DNA from: Jacaranda mimosifolia
Taxonomy: Eukaryota; Streptophyta; Magnoliopsida; Lamiales; Bignoniaceae
Direction: 5' to 3'
Assembly (NCBI GenBank): GCA_018894105.1
Contig: CM032117.1
Coordinates: 29,802,501 to 29,866,500, forward strand
DNA length: 64,000 nucleotides
The translations under genes and the position numbers were made by a program. Shown piece after piece: positions 24,258-39,200 of this stretch (the first letter of the stretch is position 1; every line of letters begins with the position of its first letter). The notes below the pieces were generated by a model. That model did not search any database, had not been told where the DNA came from, and saw only the letters and a program-made list of their open reading frames with translations.

Positions 24258-27200
24258 GTAAGTCCGCTCCACTGTTCTTTTTTTTTTTTTTTTTTTCCTC
24301 TTCCCCTCTCTTTTAGAAGATTTGATACTAGTAGTTGCTTTTTAATTTTAAGTTTTTGGGGTCCAAAACTCCAGTTTCATATATATATATATATATATAT
24401 ATCTATGTGTATGTGTGTGTGTGTGTGCGTGTGAAAATGTTGTTATTTGTCAATTCAACTTTAAGTTTAAAAACATGGCATAAATCATAATGGTTGATCA
24501 ACCTATTTTGTCCAAATTATTTTAAGTAGCAAGGCTACATTTATTTTGCTTGATGTGATAAAGTCCCTTGTGATTATTAATTTGAAAGGTAAAAAAGAGT
24601 TATGCTCATTAATTAGTCATTGATTAATAATATAGAATTCCTAACGAATTCTTAATTTCTGTTCATGTGTAAATTAAAAACAAATAAAAATAAAAAAGAT
24701 ATGTTTGTTAGAATATTTTGAATTATACGAATTGTAAGATATATTTAGAAACTATGATAACTTTGATGGTGCAATTAACAGTTGAGGGGTAAAATATTAA
24801 TTTTTTTAATGAAATATAAAGTGGGTTTAATAATTTTGATTGTTATATCATATTTGGTCTCATAAGTTAAGCTCATTTGAATTTTGGTCTCATTCTTTTA
24901 TCAGTTTCTCACATTGTATACAATAAGTGCCCCTTTTTTTTTAATTTGTGGACTGAAGAAGGCTTCCATCTAGAAATGAATAGAGCGACTCACGTGCCAC
25001 TCACATGACCATTAATTTGTACTTTTTTGGTCCCATAAGTCGGGCCCGTTTCAAATTTTAGTCCCAACATGAGCTCTAACAATTTCTTTTGCAAAAGAAG
25101 AGAAAGAAAAATAGCTATGAGTGAAGGTGTCGTTTGTTTCTATGGCACATCAATTTCATTGAAAACCTCATCGACAAATAAAAATTCAAGTAGGAGGTTT
25201 CATGGTTGTCCTTTCATAAATAGTGGGGAGGGGGGGTTCCTCTAATTGAGAAGACCCTCCAATATGTGAAGAGCAAGATAAGTGATACTTAGGCTGCTTA
25301 TTATGTTGAATGCAATAAAAGAAAAGTGGTTAAAACTTCAAAAATGGCAACTTATGTTGTGTATCTTTTAGTGGTTTCTTGATTGACTTTTTTGACTTTA
25401 TGAGAACCAAAATCTAAATGGACATAACTTATGAGACCAAAAAATGCCAAGTTTACGGCCATGTGAGTGGCACGTTAGTCACTCTATTAACTTTTGGACA
25501 AAACTCCTCTTCAGTCATCAAATTAAGAAAAAATTAGCACTTATTGAATGCAATTTGTGAAACTAATAAATAATGAGACTCAAAATCGAAATGAACTTAA
25601 TTTATGGGATCAAATATACAATTTATCCTACCATATTTCATAATTAACTTATATATTTTATTAAGCAATTTTACAATTTTGCCATCATATTATCTTCACA
25701 CTGTTGGCCGTCATCATCGAAGAGAAATATTTAATTAGTCTAGATATAATATAATATAACCCAATATATCATAGAAAGTGAAACATGGTGGCCTATTGAT
25801 AAATGTCATCTCGTATGTACTTTAATGAAGCAATATTGCTAAAACTATAAGGTGGTGATTGGTATGCATGAATAGAATTAAGTAGAAATAGAATGAATAC
25901 GGGAAAGGAATGATGTTGGTATAAGTGGAAATGTTTGGTATGATAAAGGAATGAAAAATGAATGGAATTTTTATTTTTTTGTTTTATTCCAATATCATGA
26001 ATGTTATTTAGCAATGATAAGTAGGAGTGGAATGAAAGTATTTTAAATGACCAAATTATCCTTTGTACAAAAATTATTAAAATAAAACATTTTATTGATA
26101 TATTCTTTTTAATTTTATGTTTTTTATGCAATCTTTAATTTTTTATCTCATAAAAGTGTATGACAAAGATAATGATTTATTTATATTTTGAAAAGTAAAA
26201 TTAATTTTTTATGCTTAAAAATAAAAGGATGCAATACCTAGTTAATTTTTATTTTTATTTTTTTACTGGAGTTGAAGATTACAAGAGAAATCCTTGTAGA
26301 TAAGAAGATACTATCAAGAAGATATATGGATGAAGGTTTCTGTGATAATTTAGAATTATGTTATCAACTATTAGAAGTTAATTTTGTCAAATACAAAAAT
26401 AAGTCCATTCCTAATTAGGTGTGTAAACGGATATTAAATGGATCGGATACACTGTTTTCATATTCTTATCCATTTAACTTTTTGAATATTTGGATATGGA
26501 TACGAAAATTGACGGATATTTAAAATGATATTCGAATTTGTATCCGTCGGATATCGATCGAATTCGGATATATTCGTGTTCGATTATAATTATTCAGATT
26601 TATTCATATTTTATTAAACTTATCCGTATTCGAATTATTTCTATTTAGATATCAATTTATATTTATCCAAATACGTGAATCTATGAATTTATAACAAATA
26701 CATATTTTAATTAATAGAAGGAACTATATAATTTCATTAAAAGAAAGCAATCAAACAAGTAGCATAATTTCTAATTAATAATTGATTTAATAATTGATTA
26801 TTAGTACTTATTAGTAATAATAATGGCATTGGAGTATATTAATTATAAAATCAACCAATAATAATTATGTTGATTAACTTTATTATTCAATTTTTTTCTC
26901 TACTTTACAATATTTTTTAAAATTTATTCTTTTTTTCTTCTCAATTCTTCAATTATAATCTATATATACATACATGGATTATGAGATTTTTATTAAAAAA
27001 TATAAATAATATATTATTTAATAAATATATATTTGGAGCAGATTTTAAATGGATCAAATACGCATTTATCATATTCGTAACCATTTATAATCGGATATGT
27101 ACTAATCAAATACGAATAATATCCATTTTAAATGGATGCAGATAAATTTTATATAAACGGATACGAATGCAAACGGCAAACAAATTTTTGAATATCCATT

Positions 27201-30200
27201 TACAGCCCTATTCCTAACTATTGGGGATAGCTAAACCTATGTTTTTAGGAATAGGGATTCCTACAAAAATGAGAATTCTCATTCTTAGATTATACCAATC
27301 ATATATTTAGAAATAAATTTGAGAATGCTCATTCCATTTCCATTTCATTCATGTATACCAATCATGTCATAAATTATTCTATAAGACTAGTTGGGGATAG
27401 TGCATCCTTAAGATTATAGTCATGTCATTTTCTAGTGATATTTTGTTGTCTCTTTTCAACGATAAATATACCGTTGTGGTCCATGGATTTCTGAAGTTGC
27501 ATTCAAGGAGAGAGAATGTAATATTAAATAACTTAGTTATTGGTAGAATTTTAAAGAAAAATATATAGAATGTTGAGTAAGTTTATGAGCTTTTCAAACT
27601 ATCTTATAAGATAAGATGAATTACATTCAAATTTTTTGAGATTTGGCATAACTATAAATAAAAAATAAAAAAAGAAAAAAATCGTTGTTTTGAAAATTAC
27701 ATACATCTTTCTAGATTTCAAAATTCTAATGTAAGATGGATGAAAAGTGAAAAAAGTTGAAAATACCAATATAATTTTAATAATTTTAAGGGTGAATTAT
27801 TTTAATAATTTTACTAAATTTAAATTTAATTATATTTATTTATTAATTAAGCAAAATAAAAATAAAAATCAATATATCGTTTAAGATAATATAATTTTAA
27901 TAATTTTAAATTACATATTAAATAATTAAAATAATAAATATATCTAACATAATTAATTAAATTTTGTTAAGTTTATTTTTAATTAACAATAAAATAAATT
28001 AAACATTTAAAAATAAAAAAAAATATCATTTCAACAATATAATTTTAAATTCTGTATTTAATAATGTTAAATTATACATATGCCTAAATTAATTTAGTTA
28101 GACTTATTTATTAACTAAGAACCAAATATGTCAAACTAAATATGTTAATATATATTAATTATATTTATTTATTAATTAAGAAAAATAAGAAATTATTAAA
28201 AAAGAAATAGACAATAGCTTCTCATTTCTTCCCCTACCCCTGACCCCACCCCCAAACCTTCACAAGCCATGGCCACATTTGGCCCCTCAGTCCTATCCTT
28301 ACTTTCCTTCCTCTTTTTAACTTTCTACCGAAAATGGCCATGATCAAGCTAAGGTGAGGGGACAGGTAAGGATCCATAATTTAAAACCAAAACAAGGTGA
28401 AATTAATTTCCTATCTCCAAACTCAGGATCAATCATCATGCCATAAATTAGGATTTAAAGCCAAGCAGACTACCCTTGATGTATAAATTAGGTGTTGATG
28501 TATATCTTCAATGAACTCTTCCAAATCAAGATCTACTATCTCCTCTTGTATCCGTTTTCTCCACACCAAGAACTTGTTAAAACATCAACTTTTGCTTGTC
28601 AGTACACCTCCTAAACAACCCTAATCTACCCAAAAATAGGAGGAAAAGTTCTGCCCAAATGGTCGCCCAAAATTCTTCCAAAAATCAGCCAAGAGATGCT
28701 TCAATTATCCAATTCTAAGCTTCCCAAGTGTGTAGCCTTTAATGTTGATCCACACAACTAGGAAAAACTCTCAAACCCTCACACCCTTTGCTAGAGAAGA
28801 GATGAAGAAGAAGATGATGGGAGTAGGCATCTTTTTAGGGGAGCGATAGGGGAGACTCTTGGGAGGGAAGAATGAAGCATTAGATTGGACTCGAAGAGGC
28901 TGGCCACTATGTGTATATATAGGGTGAGTAGGAAGTTTTAGGAAGCTTCTTTCACACCTTATCCACATGTGCCAACTAGCTAGATTCAAAATCTAGTTTG
29001 AATTAGATTTTGATTTCATAAATTAGAATCCTTATCCTTTTATTTAAATTGGACTCTTCCATTTTATTTCCCTCCAATTTATATTATTCCCCTAATTAAT
29101 CAAATTAACTCTTTAATTTAATTAATTTTAACTTAACTCCTTCAATTAATTAAAATCAGCTTAACTCCTTAAGCTAATCAACTTAACTCCTTAAGTTGAC
29201 TTCTAATTAATTAAATTTGTCATATGGCACCAATTAAATTAACTCCTTAATTAAATTAATTTAATTTAACTCTTTAAATTATTCTGATTAATTTAATATT
29301 TAAATTAATCAAGTCGAAATGACCAATTGATAATTAACCAATTTACTCTCCTCGTTTCTTTGGTAAAAAAATAAAAAACCCCATTTATGATTTTTCTAAC
29401 TCCTTAGAAAAATTCCACCTACAAATAAGACCGTAGGGGTGTCACTTCGGGTGGGTTGGGTTGAGGTAGGGGTCTAATATAAAAATACCAAATCAAAATC
29501 TAACCCAACCCGATATTAAATCCAAAATACTCAACCATAACCTGACCCACAAAAAATCATGGTAGACTTGGGTTGACCTGATTTTTAGCCAAGTCACTCA
29601 ACAACCTAATAAACCTAACCCAACCCAACTCAACCTGATAAAACTGACCCAACCTAATCTACTTATTTTATTTTTCATATTTATAAATTCCAACATTATA
29701 ATCCAGTAGAAGTTTGATCTACAATAAAATTTAAAATTCGGCATAATCATTAAAATCAAAGAAACATAATAACTTTAAAACTTGTCATGTCCATGAGTAC
29801 TCCGAATACAAAAAAAATAACAAACCACTGTTCAGTAATTGAAGTTTTAAAATTTTGATTTTTGGATATATATATATATATTAATTATTTAGATTTTATT
29901 TTAATTAGTTAATTTTTTTAAGTGGGTTGTGTTGGGTCAAGTTTATTGGGTTATTGGATCACCTGCTTGTTTTTTTCAGGTTAGGTGGGTTTACTTGAGA
30001 TCAACCTAACCTTTTTTTTTTCTCGAGTCATTTTCGGGTCCAACCCAATTTGACCCAAACTTGATAACACCAAACCCAGACCTAATTTTTTTTTCAGGTT
30101 GGTCATTGTCAGGTCATCGAGTAGGGTTTGATTTTGATACCTTTAAATAAGAGTTTTCTTAGACTTTTGTATGTGGCCTATTAGATTCACCAATTCATTA

Positions 30201-33200
30201 GACATTGGCTCACAACTCTTTGTGATATTTTGAATATAAAGTATTTGAATTAGTTTAAACACTTTTAAACTAGTAACTCTATCAATTAATTTTCATTAAT
30301 TTGAAGAGTACCTAATCTCCATAGTCGATGTATAGTAATAAGCCCATGGAACCTAATGAATATGATGAATGAATTATATCGAGGTGAACTATTATAACTT
30401 ACACTTACTATACAAATATGGTCCTACTATTTTCTATCTCCCGAAAGAGACCTAAGGCAAGATATTTGTCGGTTTCCTAATAGCCTTGATAATTATATCT
30501 CTACATCAAATGTTCGATTCCCTTTATGACCTCGACTTTGGAAAAAATACTTTTTTCCAAATTGCCATACTACCTTGGGCAATAATTTCTTAGAATCAAT
30601 CATTATAGAAAACATAGGAGATACACTCGTTCTTCACAACAATGAGGAAATGGATCTTATCTCGGATCTCACAAACCCATATACTTATGTAGCTTATGCC
30701 CAATCTAAGCCTCGGATGACCTACTGCGTGGTCAAGACAAAGTCAAAGCATAAGGACCTAAATATAAGGTTACTATGGATCCTCAAGTCAAAAGACTAAT
30801 TGTATGCACTACCGTAATCTTTGAGAACTCATCACTACCAACATGCCACTATGACTATCAACTATATTCTCAAATCGGGCCTTTAGTGAACTTATTCTCT
30901 AACAAACACCTACTAACATGCATCCATGTCTAACATAGATTGCCCATGAGACAGGGCAATATCTAACGCCTTGGAGTATACATTGTTAGTATAAGTCTAT
31001 CCGAATCTTAGATGCCATTTCTCATCAGATTCTATAACTTGAAATATTTGAAATCATGATCATAGAGACTTATTTCATGATCACCATCATATGCCTGACC
31101 AAGTCCCGTAGTCTTGTATGACTTAAGGGCTTCAACCAAATGCTAGTGAAGTATAAAAAATGCATAAGATGAAGATAGCCATTTTATTAAAATATAATTC
31201 AATCAAGATTATCTCATAAGTGAAATAGTATATACATGCTAGTCCTAATTGGTTGCAAGGCACTATTCCAACAACCTCCCACTTTCCCTAAAGCCAATTC
31301 CCTATTGTCTTTAAGCTTATCTTCTCAAGATGTCTTTCAAAGACCTTTCGCGATAAAGGTTTTGTCAGTGGATCTGCTATATTCTCTTCTAAGGCTATCC
31401 TCTTCTCTCAGATGTCGCCTCTATCAATGATCTCTTAGATCAAATGATAACGCCTCATAACGTGCTTGGACCGCTGATGAGATCTTGGCTCTTTTGCTTG
31501 AGCAATGGCCCCATTGTTGTCACAAAAGACAACTACTAGTTCTACAATGCTAGGTACTACATCCAACTCTTGGATGAAGTTTTTATCCAAATACCTTCTT
31601 TTGTGATTTTCGAAGCTGCAATATATTCTGTCTCAGTGGTGGAATCGGCTATGATGTCTTGTTTGAAACTCTTCCAACTTACCGCGCCACCATTGAGAAA
31701 AAATATAAATCTTAAGATGGATTTAAGGTCATCTTCATCGAATTGGAAATTAGAATCCGAAAACCCATCAAGTTTTAGTCTCCATTGTCGTATACTAAAA
31801 ACAAGTCCTTAGTTCTTCTCAAGTACTTAAGGGTTGCTTTTATGGCTTTTCAGTGACTTTCACCTGTGTTTGATTGGTAATGACTCATAACAATTAGAGT
31901 ATGTGCTACATATGGTCTTATACATTGAATAGCATACATTATGCTCCTTATAGTAGACGCATAAGGTATGTGAGATATTCTTTTTCTCTCATCTTCAATC
32001 TTAAGGGCCATAGGCTTGGAAAGACGGGGACCATGTCCCATGGGAAGAAATCCTTTCTTGGATTCTTCCATACTTAACCTCTTTAGTATCTTATCAATGT
32101 ACAATATTTGGGAGAGTCCTAACATCCTTCTTGATCTATCTCTATATATCCGTATTCCCAATATGTAGGATGTTTCTCTCAAATTCTTTATGGAGAATTG
32201 CGAAGATAACTATGTTTTAGTACACTATAACGCTTCTCTTTCATTCCCAATGAGAAAAATATAATCAACATAAAGCACAATAAATTGAATCGAACTCCCA
32301 ATAATATTTTTATACACACATGGTTCCTACACATTTGTGACAAAGATGAACGATTTAACTGTCTTAGCAAAATGTATGTTCCAGTTTCAAGATGCTTGCT
32401 TTAATCTATAAATGGATCTTTGAAGTTTGCAATCATTTTGTTCACCTATTTTGGTTGTAAAACCTTGTAGGTGCTCTATATAAATTTCTTCATCAATGTT
32501 TCCATTGAGAAATGCGGTCTTCACATCCATTTTCCAAATTTCATAGTCATAGTAAGCAGCCATGGCAAGCATAATCCTTAGGGAGTTAGGCATATCAACA
32601 AGTGAAAAGGTTTCCTCAAAGTTAATGCTGGGTCTTTAAGTGTAACATTTTGCCACTAGTCTAGCCTTAAAGGTTGTTACATCTCCATCAACTCCTAGCT
32701 TTCGCTTGTAGATCCACTTACAACCAATGTGTACTTTACCCTCCTATGATCTACCAAAGTCCATACTTTATTGGAGTACATGCAGTCTATTTTGGATTTC
32801 ATGGCTTCAAGCCAATATTCCAAATCTATGTCTGACATAGCTTCTTCATGGGTCTTTGGATTACTATTCATTTACCCCATTTCATGAAGGAATCTGAACC
32901 TTTCAAGTTGCTTCTTGATTCGATCTGACCTTTTGTGAAGTTGTGTATTAGGCTTGGGATGCTCTTTTGTTTCTATCGCCCCAATAACATCAACTTAAGG
33001 AAGATTTGAGGGGATTTTCTGTTACACCCTAACACTAACTTGAGTTTCTGTTGCTTGCCACAATCCTTTGTATGATAAAGTAAGACCAACCAATGCTAGT
33101 AGGGGCTAATTCAACTACTTGCTTTCTTATTTGAGTAGGACATAAAGACAACCTAGACATTCGGTGAATAAGTGTTGTTTGCAGGCTGTTGGAAGCTTTC

Positions 33201-36200
33201 TCTATTGTCATATCCGCATAAGCTGTTAGGGATTAGCCTGAACCTGATTGCCCTAGTAGAAGTAAGGTTTTATCTTGAAGACAAGAAACTCACATATCGG
33301 ATCCTGCCATTGCCAGGAGCATTGATGCCCTATTTGCTGCAAGTGAATCAGAAGGGGTTCTTTTCACTGAATCAATTCTTGTGCTAGAATCCACAGTTAT
33401 TGCTATTTCACGCTTGGGACGCTCTTTTGTTTCTATCGCTTGTGGGATATATGATCGCCTAGAACTTCATCAAGTTCAATGTTAGTGCTATTTCTATCTA
33501 ATAAAAGCTCATTTTCCAAAAAAAATGGCATTCCTCAAAACAAAGGCCTTTTGTTCCAGGGGATCGTAGAAATAATTACCCAAAAATTCTTTCGGGTATC
33601 CTACATGAAGGTATGTGTGGCACTAGGATCCAAATATTTTAACATAAAACTGAATAAACTAGCCCACACAACACCCCCAGGATCAAGACATACATGGAAT
33701 TCAGATTTAGAAAGGCAAAAACATACCTTGGTGATGACAGAAAATTGAAGAGCAAGAGAAAACTCTTGAAAATCGTTAAATTGTCTCTTCACTGGTGCAG
33801 CAAGATCACCACCAATTTTCCCTTGGATGGACTCCTCCGTTTTTGCTGAAATTTTTACAGAAACTCCTCAACCCTTTCAATATTCTTCAGTCCAAAATTC
33901 AGCACAATCAGAACACCATAGGTCCTCCCAAAACTAGCAAAAACGGCTGCCAGATAACTGCTCCAGTCAAGAGCAAGAGCAACCAAATCAGATTGCATCT
34001 AATGTAAAAGTCCACACACCAAATCTATGACCTATTCTATACAGAATGGATGGAATATCTACAGAGAATGAGGGTAGGAAGGCTGGGAAGAAGGAGGAGA
34101 AGGAAGTTGGAGAGAATAATGGGATGCTAACAAATTAGATTCCCACTACACAACATATGGGGAGAAATCACACTAGTCATGCACACACTTGCTCTCACTC
34201 CCTCTTGGCCGGCCACACTCCTATATCTATATATAGGAGTGGTCCATGAACATCCCCAAGGAGATAATGCCAAGTGTCCTTGCCAAGGTGGCCACTAACT
34301 AGTAATTAGTGAATAAGAATATTAATTGAAGTACAAATTTCATCTTATGAAATGTCTTGCAATTAAATTTCAATTCACATTAAATGAACCATTCACTTAA
34401 TTATTCTCCCAAAAATAATCCTCCAACTCAATTAAATTAAACACTTTAATTTAACCAATAATTATTTGACTTAACTCTTAAGTCAAAAAATGCTTAACTA
34501 TTTAAGCTAGTCAAAGTCAATTTAACCCTTAAATTAATTTTGACCAATTGATAGTCATGTGACATCAATTAATTAACCCTTAATTAATTGATCTTAATTT
34601 AACTCTTAAATTAATTTGACCAATTTAACATTTAAATTGATCGAGTCAAAATGACTACAATTTTGCCTCCTCCAAAATGGTTATGAATTTTCTAACTCTT
34701 AGAAAACTCTATTTCCTTCAATTGACCATGTCATTGGCTTTTGTGTGTGACCCATTAGGTTCTACCATTCATTGGACATTGGCTCACAACTCCTTGTGAC
34801 TTTTGGAATATCAAATATTCACATCAGTTTAAACTCCTTTAAACTAAGCGACTCGATTCAATTAATCTCATTAATTGAAGAGTACCCAATCTCCATAGTC
34901 AATGTCCAACCTCAAGCCCCTAGAGCCCAACTAATTGGCTGAAATGAATGCTCTTGAAGAACCATTCTAGCATTACGCGTACCATGCAAATACGGTCCGT
35001 CCGTCTCCTATCTCCCGAAAGAGGCCTAGGGAAAGATATTAGTCGGCTCCCTAATAGTCTCGATACTATGTTTCTATTCTTAATGTTCAATTCCCTTTGT
35101 GAACTCATCTTTGGAAACGCCTTTCCAAATTGTCACATCACCTTGCGCAAAGATTTCTTAGAATCGATCATTATAGAACACATAGGAGATACACTCGCCC
35201 TTCACAAAGACAAAGAGTTGGATTCTATCGTGGATCTCACAAACCTCTATGCCAAGTAGCTCATACCCAATCTCAACCCAGAAGACCCGCTAAGTGGTCA
35301 AGGAAGAGTTGAAGCATGAGGACCGGACACAAGGTTACCATGAATCCTCAGGTCAAAGGACTAATAATATGCACTAGCGTATGCGGGAGAACTTGCCACT
35401 ACCGACTTGCCACTTGGGCTATCTAGTGGATTCTCCAAGAGGGTCTTCAGTACCTTGTTCTCTAACAAGCACCCACTAACATGCACCCGTATCTCATACA
35501 GTTGCTCATGGAACGGAACAATATCCAACTCTTGGATTATGCATCGTTAGTGCAAGTCTATCCGGATCTCAGATGCCCTTGTTCTCTTAAGATCCTATGA
35601 CTTGGAAGGTTTAAGATCAGGACCGTGTGAGACTTATTCTATGGTCACCAAACCAAGTCCCATAGTCTTGTGTGATCTAAGGGTTTCATCCAAATGCCAG
35701 TGAAGTAAATGAAGAGCATATGATGAAGATGGTCATATGATGAATATCATTCAATCAAGATTGTCTTACAATGAAATAGTTTACAAGGCCAATCTAATTG
35801 GCTTGCTGGGCACTATTCCAACACTACAAACTTGTATAAGGTGGATCTTGCATCTAACTTCTCTCTCACTAACTTCTTGATACATGCAAGAGACCCCCAA
35901 ACTCTTAAATAAGAATAAGATGGTGAATTGCCATGCTACATCTCATGCAGCGTCTCTGGCACCAGCTTTGCAGGTACTATATTTAATAACTTCACTATGG
36001 TTTTTAAGGTGAATCCCCAAAAAGAGATAAACAAATTAGTGAAGCTCATTATGGAACACACCATGCCCAATAATGTGCAATTTCTCCTTTTGGCTACTCT
36101 ATTATGTTGGGGTGTGTTGAGATGAGTCAATTGTGAGAGAATCTCATTCTCTTTTAGATAACCTAAGAATTCAGCACTTTAGTATTCCACTTCTCGATCC

Positions 36201-39200
36201 TATCGAAGATTTTAGTACTAAGTCATTGTTGTTTTTCTACTTCATTTCTGTACTCTTTAAACTTTTCAAGAGCTTCGAACTTGTACTTCATAAGATACAC
36301 ATGTCCGAACTGAGTGTGATCATCAGTGAAGTTAATAACTAACTCTTAGTGGTCCACATACATCCATATAAATCAAATCCAATGCACAGTGGTTTGCTCT
36401 GTTTGTCCTACAAAAGGAGTTTTGGTCATTTTTCCTTATAAACAAGATTCACAAGATAGAAGTTCCTTTTTGCCACTTAGTGTTTTGAGAATTTCTATCT
36501 TGTTCATCCTATTCTTTGAAATATGTCTAAGTCTTGTATGTCAAAGATAGGCATTTTCTTGGTTATCTAACTTTCTTTTGTTACTTTGGATGTGCATAAG
36601 TGATGGTTGGGAATTAAATATGTATAATCCACTGCTTAAAGTATCATATACAATCAAAGAACTATTCTTTATTACTTTTAACTTCCCATCACAAATTGAA
36701 AAATCATATCCTTCATAATCTAAGACAAGAATTGAAATAATGTTCTTAATAAGATTAGGTACATAATAGTAAGAATCTAAAATAATAAAAGAATTCCCTA
36801 AGTGTAACTTGATGACGCCTTCAACCTTGGCCACGACCTTTGCTAAATTTTTGAGGTATGGGATCATATCCCTATCACCGAGTATCCTTATTCTTTCCAT
36901 CCCCTATAACGAATTACAAATGTGAGAACCACATGTAGTATCAAATACATATAAGGAAGAATTTGTAGTTAAGTGCACTTCAATGAATAACATACCTTTC
37001 CCAAGGGTTGCAAGGTACTCCATGCAATTATGCTTTCAATAGTCTGTTTCGCCACAATAGAAACATATAGCATCCTTTTTTTCCTCTTTCTTTTTCTTAA
37101 CTCCTCTGAGGGCTTCAATGGTTGCTTCCCTTTCAAAGAAGAATATTTCTTCTTCTTACCTTCCTTCTTCTTGCCCCTAGGGCCTTTAAATTTGGAGGAG
37201 GATGTAAGCATTAAAGGTTTGTCTTTTTTCATAGTTACCTCAGCAGTAACCAACATATTAACCAGTTCGTTGATTGTCACCTCTTGATTCAACATGTTGA
37301 AGTTCATAATGGATTAATCAAATGAACTTGGCAATGATTAGATTATCAAATTCACATAAATGTTGTTGTTCATTACTACATCCAATTGTGCAAGCTTCTC
37401 AATAGGCCAGATCATCTTGAGGCCATGATCATGTACACTCATCCCTTCAACCATTTTTATCCTAAAGAGCTCTCTTGATAGCGAGTATCGCTCATGCCTT
37501 GATTGCACTCCAGACAATTTTGTAAGTGCAAATGAATCTCAAAAGCACTTTTCATGTTCTTATGAGATTTTTGGAGCTTATTATGCCATCATGAGGCAAT
37601 GGGTTTGAAGATCATTTTTGCGAACGCTTCGCGAGCCTCATTGTTGGCATCTTCAACAAGGGTATCCGATGGACTTTAAATAAGGACATATGTTCTCTTT
37701 TTAGAGTCAAGAATAATCTTGAGGTTTCTTAGCCAATCGCAGAAGTTAGGCTCGATGAGTTTATTGATTTTCAATATTACGTTTAGTGAATTCTTTGCCA
37801 TTGATTGAGATTTCAACAAATCAATAAAAACGAGAAAGAGAATGTAAGCATTTGATTGAATATAGGTATGATAAAGCATGTTTATGGACTTTCAAGCATG
37901 TTTTGCTGCCATTATTTTATCAAATTCCTTACCCTCTTAGGAATTCAAGAAATCTCATTTCCTCAGTGAGAAATCAAGGTCCAAAGGCATCATTTGAGGA
38001 CCCACAAGTGGTGAGACATCCACCAATAATCCTAAGGTGGGTAACTTTTACCAATTGCATCTTTATGCAATCCTTGATTTTGTTTTGCCTTACTTTTCAT
38101 ATAGACCTGCGACTCGTGCGACATGTATATTACTTAGTGTTAAGTCGTACCTACCAATCACTCTCTAATTATAAGTTCAACTATGATCATTCCACAACTC
38201 GTGAGATGTCATAGTAAGTCTTATATTAAAGTGCATCTCATGCCAAGGAAATGATCACAGATTTCCTCTAATAAAGTGTCCTACTACTCATGTGCCAACA
38301 CTAAATTAGGGTAGCATCTTATGTCACTTTCCTATTCATAGAATACTTGGATTAATTAAAACTCCTTTTAATTTGTATCCGATTTGACTTAATATTATGT
38401 TAACTTAACTCCTCTAAGTTGAGGGACTTTTATTTTTTGGTTTGAAAGTTCTCATCAATTTTATCTTCGCTTATTTAGATTCTCTATCCTAACCATGCAT
38501 CACCATACATCAAAAGCATGAAGAAAGCATAAATAAGTGAATAAACTTGGCATACATCTAATAATGGGATGACTATGAGCCTTAACCAAATAGTGCACTT
38601 GAGCCATACGTGCACTACTTAGTTGATTTTAGGTAGGTTTAATTAAAATAGTAGATCCTATCTATTACATGAATATGTCCCATACATCTATAGGTCTTCA
38701 AGCCTTTTTGACTCCTCCTGGGCTTCTTTTTGGACTTCTTGCAACAATTACAAAATAGAAATTCTCACATCCTAAGAGTCCTCTCATAACAATTACAAGA
38801 TTTCAAGCAAGCCCCATTTAATACATCCCATTCAAAACAATCTTGAATATTAATAAAACCAAATTAAAGGCTCATAATCGTCCACATACATGCATCATCC
38901 ATTTAACAATTGAATAAATAATAACACATAAATTGGTAATCAATTTATCAATTAAAAGTTTATCTCATGAACAATTCATTAAAGGAAAAATTAATCATAA
39001 CTCTTATGCATCTCAATTGTGCATCGACTTGAAGATTGCACTTAGATTTGATTTTAAAAGTAGTAAAAAATAACCGACAATTTTCTGAACACTTACACAA
39101 TAATTTTGCATCATAATTATGCATGAAAAATAATTTGAATCACAAAAACAGGACCTAAACCAACTCAAAACTGCCACAAAACCAACCCGACAGACTACTG

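Larger units (their letters stand above)
31287..37801 (-). pseudogene. Element A gag-pol remnant
   Basis: On the minus strand: Gag from ATG at 37801 (MAKNSLNVILKINKLIEPNF), lysine-rich GKKKEGKKKKYSSLKGKQ near 37150, and zinc knuckle near 37050 with a Tyr in place of His and a stop; protease/pre-integrase (36900-36541, YVPNLIKNIISILVLDYEG); integrase (36540-35829, resuming 33605-33480 beyond a solo LTR); reverse transcriptase (about 32760-31850, MDVKTAFLNGNIDEEIYIE); RNase H (about 31850-31290). The catalytic YVDD box near 32260 reads LYVDYIFL, so the second Asp is lost. Frameshifts and stops throughout make it inactive. At about 33000-33420 an extra stretch splits the RT-integrase linker; the linker phrase GGGATGCTCTTTTGTTTCTAT appears on both sides of it. 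Confidence 0.88.

Noticed and set aside
24090..24272. Antisense open frame over exon 1
   Set aside because: Shadow of the conserved DUF662 exon, whose + strand protein fits the family.
37030..37287. Phe-rich + strand frame resembling a membrane protein
   Set aside because: Antisense of the lysine-rich Gag tail (AAG/AAA codons read backwards).
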